This document shows positions 1 through 5,311 of a DNA stretch of 5,311 nucleotides, in pieces (the first letter of the stretch is position 1; the number at the start of each line of letters is the position of its first letter). Origin of the DNA: UBA8337 sp049889915 (GTDB lineage Bacteria > Pseudomonadota > Alphaproteobacteria > RS24); assembly GCA_049889915.1 (NCBI GenBank), contig JBMHCM010000031.1, positions 1-5,311 on the forward strand, in the 5' to 3' direction. The translations under genes and the position numbers were made by a program. The notes below the pieces were generated by a model, which was not told where the DNA came from, did not search any database, and worked only from the letters and a program-made list of their open reading frames with translations.

Positions 1-69
1 GGGCGGGGGGCGCTGTGCTTTTTTTTTTTTCCCCCCCAAAAAAACGCCCCCAAACCGGGGGCCCGCCCG
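1..69. other. Low-complexity homopolymer stretch at the left edge, probable contig-end artefact
   Basis: The stretch stacks homopolymers one after another: 12 T (19-30), 7 C (31-37), 7 A (38-44), 5 C (47-51) and 5 G (57-61), followed by C-rich triplets. Nothing similar occurs in the other 5.2 kb. In the penicillin-binding protein frame it stays open by chance but gives a Gly/Lys/Pro-rich tail. At that point the family normally continues the transpeptidase fold after the VTGGG motif. I infer sequencing or assembly error at a contig end. A true low-complexity tract is possible but less likely. Confidence 0.7.
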
Positions 70-1803
70 CCCGCCGCCGGTGACTTTCTGCATCGGTTGA
101 TTGTCATCATTGCCTACCCACACCCCGACGACCAAAGCGCCGGAATAGCCGATAAACCAAGCATCGCGCCAATTTTGCGAGGTACCGGTTTTACCGGCCA
201 GCTGCAGTCCGGCAATGGCGGCGCGGCGGCCGGTGCCGTCTTGCACGACACTGCGCAACATGGCATTTAATCTGCCGATATGGCGGCCATCGACCGCTTG
301 CAGAGCCAGCGGTGGGCTACGCTCATACAAGACATCGCCGCTGCCGGTAATCACCGTGGAAATAATATGCGGCAAGGTTTGCCGCCCACCATTGGCAAAA
401 TGCGCATAGGCCGTGGTCAGCTGCAGCAAGCTCATTTCAAAAGCCCCCAAAGCCAGAGAGGGATGCGGCCGCAGAGGCGCTGAAATGCCCAATCGGCGCG
501 CCATATCAATCACCTTGGCGCGACCGGTCTGCTCGGAAATTTGCACCGCCACCGTGTTCAACGAGCTTTGCAAGGCCTGCTGCGCCGTCACGGCGCCGCG
601 ATATTGCTCATCATAATTTTTCGGCTGCCAACGGCCAATGCTGATCGGTGCATCCTGATACACACGTTGCGGGTCGAGCCCGCTTTCCAATGCTGCCAAA
701 TAGACCACCGGCTTAAACGCCGAGCCCGGTTGACGGCGCGCTTGCACGGCGCGGTTATACGGGCTTTTGGCGTAAGACACACCGCCCACCAAAGCGCGAA
801 TGGCGCCATCTGGCGTCATCACCACCATGGCCGCTTGACCGGCTTTGCGGGCGGCGCCTTTTTCTTGCATGACGGCGCGCACCGCTTGTTCGGCAGCCAA
901 TTGCAAGCGGCCATCCAATGTGGTGATGATGTCCAAATCGGAACGCGGGCGACCGACATAATCGGGCAATTGGTCGAGCGTCCAATCAATCGCATAATGC
1001 GCCGCATCCGACGAGCGGGTCACAATGGAAACCGGATTGGCGGCCCAGAAATCGGCCTGCTCTTGGCTCAAATGACCGGCCGCCTGCATGGCGCGCAACA
1101 CCACTTGGGCGCGTTGATGAGCGGCCGCCGGATTGACCGTTGGGGCAAAGCGCGACGGCGCTTTCAACAGACCGGCCAGCAGAGCCGCCTCGCCGACCGT
1201 CAGACTTTGCACCGGCCGATTGAAGTAAATCTCCGCTGCCGCCTGCACACCATAAGCACCGGCCCCGAAATAAACCCGGTTGAGATAGAGCGTCAGCAGG
1301 TCTTGTTTGGAAAATTGCGCCTCCAGCCAAAAGGCCAGCAGCAGCTCTTGGATTTTGCGTTTGAAACTGCGCTCCGGCGTCAGAAAAACATTTTTGGCCA
1401 ATTGCTGCGTCAGCGTTGAGCCCCCCTGCACCGTACGCCCGGCTCGCATATTGGCCAGCATGGCGCGGGCCAGACCGCGCGGGTCAATGCCGAAATGGGT
1501 GAAAAACCGCCGGTCTTCAATCGCCGTCACGGCCTGCACCAGCACCTCCGGCACATCAGAATAGCGCACTGCCGTGCCGCCTTTGCGCCCGCGCCGCGCC
1601 ATCAATTCATCTTGCACAGAATAGACCGACATTTCCGGCTGTCGTGGCACTTGGTCGAGCCGCTCGGTCGGCGGCAGGGTGAGGGCGTAATAAAACACCA
1701 GCACCGCCGCCGCGATGACCGCCCATATGCCAAGCACGGCGGCGCCATAGGCCAACCGCGCGACAGTGCCGCGCCGTTTCGGATGCGCCGGAGCCTCAGC
1801 CAA
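1..1803 (-). CDS. Class A penicillin-binding protein (PBP1A-type bifunctional transglycosylase/transpeptidase), 3' end missing
   Basis: Inner-membrane enzyme that polymerises lipid II into glycan strands and cross-links the stem peptides in the periplasm. Visible: 601 codons with no stop. A basic N-terminus (K9, R10, R11, R16) precedes one membrane helix (about residues 23-43). The GT51 domain follows (about 58-235): EDRRFFTHFG with catalytic Glu96, GGSTLTQQLAKN (127-138), the RKIQE motif with Glu153, and LYLNRVYFGAGAYG (172-185). The transpeptidase domain (about 320-575) has nucleophile motif SAFK (Ser361, Lys364), SLN (414-416) and KTGT (538-541), then WVGNDDNQPM. No ATG occurs before codon 58, which is past the helix, so I chose TTG at 1801-1803, with AGGG nine bases upstream. 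A TTG at codon 17 is a weaker option. After residue 578 the match ends in homopolymer sequence, so residues 579-601 are probably not real. The gene lies 17 bases behind gyrB and is likely in its operon. The class is certain; the choice between PBP1A and a related paralogue is not. Confidence 0.93.
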   Translation of the reverse strand, partial: MAEAPAHPKRRGTVARLAYGAAVLGIWAVIAAAVLVFYYALTLPPTERLDQVPRQPEMSVYSVQDELMARRGRKGGTAVRYSDVPEVLVQAVTAIEDRRFFTHFGIDPRGLARAMLANMRAGRTVQGGSTLTQQLAKNVFLTPERSFKRKIQELLLAFWLEAQFSKQDLLTLYLNRVYFGAGAYGVQAAAEIYFNRPVQSLTVGEAALLAGLLKAPSRFAPTVNPAAAHQRAQVVLRAMQAAGHLSQEQADFWAANPVSIVTRSSDAAHYAIDWTLDQLPDYVGRPRSDLDIITTLDGRLQLAAEQAVRAVMQEKGAARKAGQAAMVVMTPDGAIRALVGGVSYAKSPYNRAVQARRQPGSAFKPVVYLAALESGLDPQRVYQDAPISIGRWQPKNYDEQYRGAVTAQQALQSSLNTVAVQISEQTGRAKVIDMARRLGISAPLRPHPSLALGAFEMSLLQLTTAYAHFANGGRQTLPHIISTVITGSGDVLYERSPPLALQAVDGRHIGRLNAMLRSVVQDGTGRRAAIAGLQLAGKTGTSQNWRDAWFIGYSGALVVGVWVGNDDNQPMQKVTGGGRAGPRFGGVFLGGKKKKAQRPPP

Positions 1804-1812
1804 GCCGCCAAA

Positions 1813-1816
1813 CCCT
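1813..1816 (-). promoter_or_regulatory. Ribosome binding site for the penicillin-binding protein gene
   Basis: AGGG on the minus strand lies nine bases before the TTG start codon (1801-1803) and inside the 17-base gap after the gyrB stop. It is the only Shine-Dalgarno-like run here and supports the TTG start. Ribosomes finishing gyrB could re-initiate at this site, so coupling is plausible but is inferred. Confidence 0.5.
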
Positions 1817-1820
1817 GCTG

Positions 1821-4253
1821 TTAAATGTCAAGATTGGCGACAGCGAGGGCATTTTCCTGAATGAATTGCCGTCGCGGTTCCACCACATCGCCCATTAGCT
1901 GCTCGAACAAATCATTACTGTCGGCAACATCTTGCACTTTCACCTGCAAGAGCGAACGGGCTTCTTTATCAAGCGTGGTTTGCCACAATTGCTCCGGGTT
2001 CATTTCACCCAGACCCTTATAACGCTGCAGCGCAATACCGGTGCGGCCCTGCCCCAAAATGGCGGCCAGCAATTCGCTTGGCGTGTTGACGGCGAAGGTC
2101 TTGTCTTTGATTTTCAATTGCGACGGGTCGAGATAGACCGATTGCAATTCGGTGGCCATTTCATCGAGACGGCGCGCATCGGCCGAGGCGATTAGCGGCC
2201 CGTCAATGAGAATTTCCTCACGCACACCGCGCAGCGTGCGGGCAAAGCTCAAGCCGCCATCACCGGACGGTTCGCCTTCCCAGCCGCGTTCTACTTCATC
2301 GGCCATGCGGTTCAGCCGCGCGGCAATATATTGCCCGCTTTGCGCCGCCAATTCCGGCTTTGATAAAATTTCCGGTGTCAGCGCTCCGGCAATCGCCGTT
2401 TGTTCGATAATGAATTGCGGATATTTGGCCGGCAGCGCGTTCAAAGCCGCCTTGACCTGCCGCGCATGGGTCACCAAATCGGCCAAATCAGCGCCGCTGC
2501 GCTGTTCGCCCGAGCCCAAGGTCAAAACCGCATCGTCCAGCCCCGCCTCAATAAGGAAATCCTCCAACGCCGCATCATCTTTCAAATAACGCTCGGCGCT
2601 TTGCCGGCGGATTTTATACAGCGGCGGTTGGGCGATAAACAAATGCCCGCGCTCGATCACTTCCGGCATTTGCCGATAGAAGAAGGTCAAAAGCAGCGTG
2701 CGAATATGCGCCCCGTCCACATCAGCATCGGTCATGATGATGATTTTGTGATAGCGCAGTTTTTCAATATCAAAGTCTTCGCGGCCAATGCCGGTACCAA
2801 GGGCCGTAATCAATGTGCCGATTTCATTGGACGACAACATTTTGTCAAAACGGGCGCGTTCGACATTAAGAATCTTACCACGCAGCGGCAGCACGGCCTG
2901 ATTGGCGCGATTGCGCGCCTGTTTGGCCGAGCCACCGGCACTATCGCCCTCAACCAGAAACAATTCCGCCTGGCTGGCGTCGCGCTCTTGGCAATCGGCC
3001 AGCTTGCCCGGCAGGCTGGAGACATCAAGCGCCCCTTTGCGCCGCGTCAATTCACGGGCTTTGCGCGCCGCTTCACGGGCCGCCGCCGCTTCTACCACTT
3101 TGCCGATAATCGCTTTGGCTTCATTGGGGTGTTCTTCAAACCAACTGGCCAGCACTTCATTGACCAAGCTTTCAACTACCGGCCGCACCTCAGATGAGAC
3201 CAGCTTGTCTTTGGTTTGGCTGGAAAATTTCGGGTCCGGCACTTTAACCGACAGCACCGCCGTCAGCCCTTCGCGGCAATCATCGCCTGACAGCGAAACT
3301 TTTTCTTTTTTCGCAAGGCCCGATTGATTGGCGTAATTATTGACCGTGCGGGTCAGCGCGCCACGAAAACCGGCCAAATGGGTGCCGCCATCGCGTTGTG
3401 GAATATTATTGGTGAAGCACAAAACCGTCTCGTGATAGCTGTCATTCCACCACAGCGCCAATTCAACGCCAATATCATCGGCCTCGGCCTGCACGGTAAT
3501 CGGCGCGTCAATCAGCGGCGATTTATGGCGGTCAAGATAGCGCGCAAAGGCTTCCAAACCGCCTTCATATTTCAGCTCCGTGCGGCGCGGCTCGGCGCCG
3601 CGACGGTCTTCCAGCACAATGCCGACACCGCTGTTCAAAAACGCCAATTCGCGCAACCGATGTTCCAGCGTCTCGAAATTAAATTCGGTCATGGTGAAAG
3701 TGTCGGCCGAGGGGTGAAACGTGACCATTGTGCCGGTCGTGTCAGAGTCACCGGTGACCGCCAAATCGGCCTCGGCCTCGCCATGGGCAAACCGCATTTC
3801 ATGCACTTTGCCGCCGCGGCGCACGGTCAGCTGCAGCCAATCGGACAGCGCATTGACCACGGAGATGCCGACGCCATGCAAGCCGCCTGAGACTTTATAG
3901 CTATTGGAGTCAAACTTACCGCCGGCGTGCAATTGCGTCATGATCACTTGCGCCGCCGACACGCCTTCTTCGGGGTGCATTTCAGTCGGAATGCCGCGGC
4001 CATTATCAGATACGGAGACCGAGCCGTCGCCATTGAGAATGACTTCCACCGTGTCGCAGTGACCGGCCAAAGCTTCATCGATGGAATTATCTACCACCTC
4101 ATAGACTATATGGTGCAGGCCGGTGCCGTCATCCGTATCGCCAATATACATGCCGGGGCGTTTCCTGACCGCCTCCAAGCCCTTCAAGACTTTAATCGAT
4201 GAGGCGCCATAATCGGCTGCTTGATTGTCTGCGGAACTGTCCTGCTCGCTCAT
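1821..4253 (-). CDS. gyrB: DNA gyrase subunit B (ATPase subunit of type IIA topoisomerase)
   Basis: With GyrA it forms the A2B2 gyrase that introduces negative supercoils using ATP. Complete at 810 residues, close to the usual Gram-negative length. The GHKL ATPase domain carries EVVDNSIDEA (catalytic Glu52, Mg-binding Asn56), SDNGRGIP (82-89) and GGLHGVGISVVNALS (123-137). The transducer domain carries QRDGGTHLAGF (286-296) and the QTK loop (346-348), whose Lys contacts ATP phosphate. The TOPRIM domain has EGDSAGG (435-441), PLRGKILNVERARF (456-469) and DADVDG (Asp509, 511, 513), the Mg-binding residues. A long insertion (about 548-742) precedes the C-terminal QRYKGLGEMNPEQLW tail that binds GyrA. 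This insertion and the recF neighbour favour GyrB over ParE. The ATG has AGAGAGA seven bases upstream. All catalytic residues seen are intact. It follows recF after 116 bases and is followed at once by a penicillin-binding protein gene. Confidence 0.98.
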   Translation of the reverse strand: MSEQDSSADNQAADYGASSIKVLKGLEAVRKRPGMYIGDTDDGTGLHHIVYEVVDNSIDEALAGHCDTVEVILNGDGSVSVSDNGRGIPTEMHPEEGVSAAQVIMTQLHAGGKFDSNSYKVSGGLHGVGISVVNALSDWLQLTVRRGGKVHEMRFAHGEAEADLAVTGDSDTTGTMVTFHPSADTFTMTEFNFETLEHRLRELAFLNSGVGIVLEDRRGAEPRRTELKYEGGLEAFARYLDRHKSPLIDAPITVQAEADDIGVELALWWNDSYHETVLCFTNNIPQRDGGTHLAGFRGALTRTVNNYANQSGLAKKEKVSLSGDDCREGLTAVLSVKVPDPKFSSQTKDKLVSSEVRPVVESLVNEVLASWFEEHPNEAKAIIGKVVEAAAAREAARKARELTRRKGALDVSSLPGKLADCQERDASQAELFLVEGDSAGGSAKQARNRANQAVLPLRGKILNVERARFDKMLSSNEIGTLITALGTGIGREDFDIEKLRYHKIIIMTDADVDGAHIRTLLLTFFYRQMPEVIERGHLFIAQPPLYKIRRQSAERYLKDDAALEDFLIEAGLDDAVLTLGSGEQRSGADLADLVTHARQVKAALNALPAKYPQFIIEQTAIAGALTPEILSKPELAAQSGQYIAARLNRMADEVERGWEGEPSGDGGLSFARTLRGVREEILIDGPLIASADARRLDEMATELQSVYLDPSQLKIKDKTFAVNTPSELLAAILGQGRTGIALQRYKGLGEMNPEQLWQTTLDKEARSLLQVKVQDVADSNDLFEQLMGDVVEPRRQFIQENALAVANLDI

Positions 4254-4260
4254 ATAGCCA

Positions 4261-4267
4261 TCTCTCT
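4261..4267 (-). promoter_or_regulatory. Ribosome binding site of gyrB
   Basis: The purine run AGAGAGA sits seven bases before the gyrB ATG, an ordinary distance. It is a weak match to AGGAGG but is the only candidate. It fixes the start at 4253 and gives the acidic, polar N-terminus usual before the conserved YGASSIKVL block. Confidence 0.5.
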
Positions 4268-4281
4268 AACTGGTTCATTTT

Positions 4282-4287
4282 ATTGTA
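4282..4287 (-). promoter_or_regulatory. Possible -10 element of a gyrB promoter
   Basis: TACAAT on the minus strand differs from TATAAT by one base and lies 28 bases before the gyrB ATG, which would leave a leader of about 20 bases. At 16-18 base spacing there is no good TTGACA-like -35; the nearest similarity, AAGACA, is only 14 bases away. This may be a weak or activator-dependent gyrB promoter, or a chance AT-rich match. Confidence 0.3.
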
Positions 4288-4331
4288 GCTGCTTCGCGGC
4301 TTGTCTTGCGAAAAATTTACCCATTTGCCAA

Positions 4332-4355
4332 CTGATTTCGCGCCTGATTTCGCAC
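4332..4355. repeat. Two tandem copies of a 12-bp unit upstream of gyrB
   Basis: On the plus strand CTGATTTCGCGC (4332-4343) is followed directly by CTGATTTCGCAC (4344-4355), with one mismatch at position 11. Read toward gyrB, the core is GCGAAATCAG twice. A further GCGAA and an inverted TTTCGC lie closer to gyrB. The 12-bp period is near one helical turn, so a pair of protein-binding sites is possible, but no known operator is recognised. Confidence 0.6.
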
Positions 4356-4369
4356 CCAAATAATGCCGC

Positions 4370-5311
4370 TTATAAGGGCGCTTGGCCGTCAGCCGCCGCC
4401 ATCAGCGCCGCCAAATCAACGGCACTCATCGGCAGCGCTTCGGCAAAGCCGTCAAACACCGCCAGCTCGGTACCGGTAATCCAGCTTTGGCCGCCCAAAG
4501 CGCCGAGAATATCGGCCAAAGCGGCCCGCCTATGGGCATCCAAATGGGCCGCCACCTCATTCAGCAGCAAAATCGGCACATCGCCGGTGCGCGCCGCCAC
4601 GCTATGGGCTTGTGCCAAAATCAACCCGACCAAAAGGGCTTTTTGTTCGCCGGTCGAACAATCGCGGGCCGGCATATTTTTCGCGGCATAATGCACCAGC
4701 AAGTCGGAGCGGTGCGGCCCCTCCAGACTGCGTCCGGCACTGGCATCCAAATGGCGCGCCCGCAGCAAACGGTCCCGATAGGCATCTTCCACATCAACCG
4801 CTGCTTGGTCGCGCAGGGCCACCTCCAATGTGCCGTCGAGCGCAATGCTGGCGCGCGGGAAAGCGGTCTCGGGAATGGCCGCCAGCCCGACAGCCAGAGC
4901 GTCCAAAGCGGTCAGGCGTGCCGCTGCAATGGCGACGCCGTGCAGGGCCATTTCTTCTTCCAACGCATCCAGCCAGCTATTGCCGGAAAACGGCGTATTG
5001 GGCGTTTGCAATAAGCGGTTGCGCTCGCGCATGGCTTTTTCAAAAGCGCTGCTATGGCGGGTCAGTGTGACGTCCAAGGTTTGCGCAAAGCGGTCGAGAA
5101 ATTTACGCCGTCCGCCGGCCGCATCAATAAACAATCGGTCCATGGCCGGGGTCAGCCATAATTGCGGCACCACCGGCGTCAGCTCTTCAACTTTGCGATT
5201 GGTACCGTCAATCCGCACTTTGCGGCTACCGCCTTTAGCGGTCTCTTGATGGCCTGTTTGGCTGATGGCCGGTGCATAAGCAACGCCGGCCCGCACGGCG
5301 CCCAATGGGCC
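4370..5311 (-). CDS. recF: DNA replication and repair protein RecF, 5' part missing
   Basis: RecF is an SMC-like ATPase that works with RecO and RecR to load RecA at single-strand gaps. The window holds the last 313 codons plus the stop. The frame is open to the right edge, so the true start and the Walker A loop (about 60-75 residues) lie outside. Visible in order, in window residue numbers: GGRRKFLDRF (66-75), the RERNRLL coiled-coil segment (95-101), GRSLEGPHRSDLLV (193-206), ABC-type signature STGEQK (219-224), Walker B PILLLNEVAAHLD (246-258) and the WITGTE strand end (277-282). Walker B reads Asn-Glu at 251-252 where the family normally has an acidic residue then Glu or Asp; the AAT codon is at 4559-4561. 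No frameshift or stop is seen, and the rest of the domain looks well kept. Its place directly upstream of gyrB is the classic arrangement. Confidence 0.95.
   Translation of the reverse strand, partial: GPLGAVRAGVAYAPAISQTGHQETAKGGSRKVRIDGTNRKVEELTPVVPQLWLTPAMDRLFIDAAGGRRKFLDRFAQTLDVTLTRHSSAFEKAMRERNRLLQTPNTPFSGNSWLDALEEEMALHGVAIAAARLTALDALAVGLAAIPETAFPRASIALDGTLEVALRDQAAVDVEDAYRDRLLRARHLDASAGRSLEGPHRSDLLVHYAAKNMPARDCSTGEQKALLVGLILAQAHSVAARTGDVPILLLNEVAAHLDAHRRAALADILGALGGQSWITGTELAVFDGFAEALPMSAVDLAALMAAADGQAPL

Larger units (their letters stand above)
4254..4369 (-). other. recF-gyrB intergenic region
   Basis: This is the only real gap between genes in the window (116 bases) and is AT-richer than the flanking genes. 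Reading toward gyrB it holds two tandem copies of a 12-bp unit, an AT-rich patch, a TACAAT -10-like hexamer and the gyrB ribosome binding site. I see no strong hairpin followed by a T run, so recF transcripts may read through into gyrB. A perfect 8-bp palindrome, CTTATAAG, overlaps the recF stop codon. I see no good match to the DnaA box TTATCCACA. Confidence 0.7.

Noticed and set aside
541..1419. Plus-strand open frame of 292 codons opposite the penicillin-binding protein gene
   Set aside because: It lies wholly antisense to a frame carrying all GT51 and transpeptidase motifs. Its translation is Arg/His/Gln-rich without recognisable domains, as expected when the sense gene avoids TTA, CTA and TCA codons.
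2400..3197. Plus-strand open frame of 265 codons opposite gyrB, with further ones at 3324-3890 and 2152-2589
   Set aside because: All are antisense to the conserved TOPRIM or ATPase core of gyrB and have no recognisable domain. Codon bias explains them.
4251..4261. Three-codon reading frame (ATG GCT ATA TGA) overlapping the gyrB start by an ATGA stop-start
   Set aside because: The purine run touches this ATG with no spacing, while it is seven bases from the gyrB ATG. A leader peptide is not supported.
4288..4300. Small hairpin GCTGC-TTC-GCGGC upstream of gyrB as a terminator
   Set aside because: The stem is only five pairs with a G-T wobble, is mismatched on the transcribed minus strand, and has no T run after it.
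4254..4369. Replication origin or DnaA box in the recF-gyrB gap
   Set aside because: I found no good match to TTATCCACA on either strand. The gap is short and lacks clustered boxes.
4382..5014. Plus-strand open frame of 210 codons opposite recF
   Set aside because: It is antisense to clearly conserved RecF motifs, and its protein is low in recognisable structure.

Overview
The window looks like a piece of an alphaproteobacterial chromosome from the replication-gene cluster (classically dnaA-dnaN-recF-gyrB). GyrB and RecF both read like alphaproteobacterial proteins. GyrB carries the long Gram-negative insertion between its TOPRIM core and C-terminal tail, and motifs such as QRDGGTHLAGF and PLRGKILNVERARF. 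The genus cannot be named from the sequence alone. No mobile element, CRISPR array, RNA gene or phage gene is visible.

All three genes are on the minus strand, so transcription runs from right to left. At the right edge (4370-5311) is the 3' part of recF; its start and Walker A region lie outside the window. A 116-base gap (4254-4369) follows, holding a 12-bp tandem repeat, a -10-like hexamer and a purine-rich ribosome binding site. Next is complete gyrB (1821-4253, 810 residues). Seventeen bases after the gyrB stop, an inner-membrane class A penicillin-binding protein gene begins at a TTG codon and runs off the left edge (1-1803). Its glycosyltransferase domain is complete and its transpeptidase domain is almost complete.

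The roles are: RecF loads RecA at gaps behind stalled forks, DNA gyrase B powers negative supercoiling with GyrA, and the penicillin-binding protein polymerises and cross-links peptidoglycan. The first two are classic origin-cluster partners. The cell-wall synthase directly behind gyrB, with no room for a terminator, is the less expected member and is probably co-transcribed with gyrB.

The first 69 or so bases are a pile of homopolymer runs. They break the match to the penicillin-binding protein family and look like a poor-quality contig end. I found no convincing new biological system. The points most worth a second look are a Walker B Asp-to-Asn change in RecF, the gyrB-pbp junction, the tandem repeat upstream of gyrB and the damaged left end.
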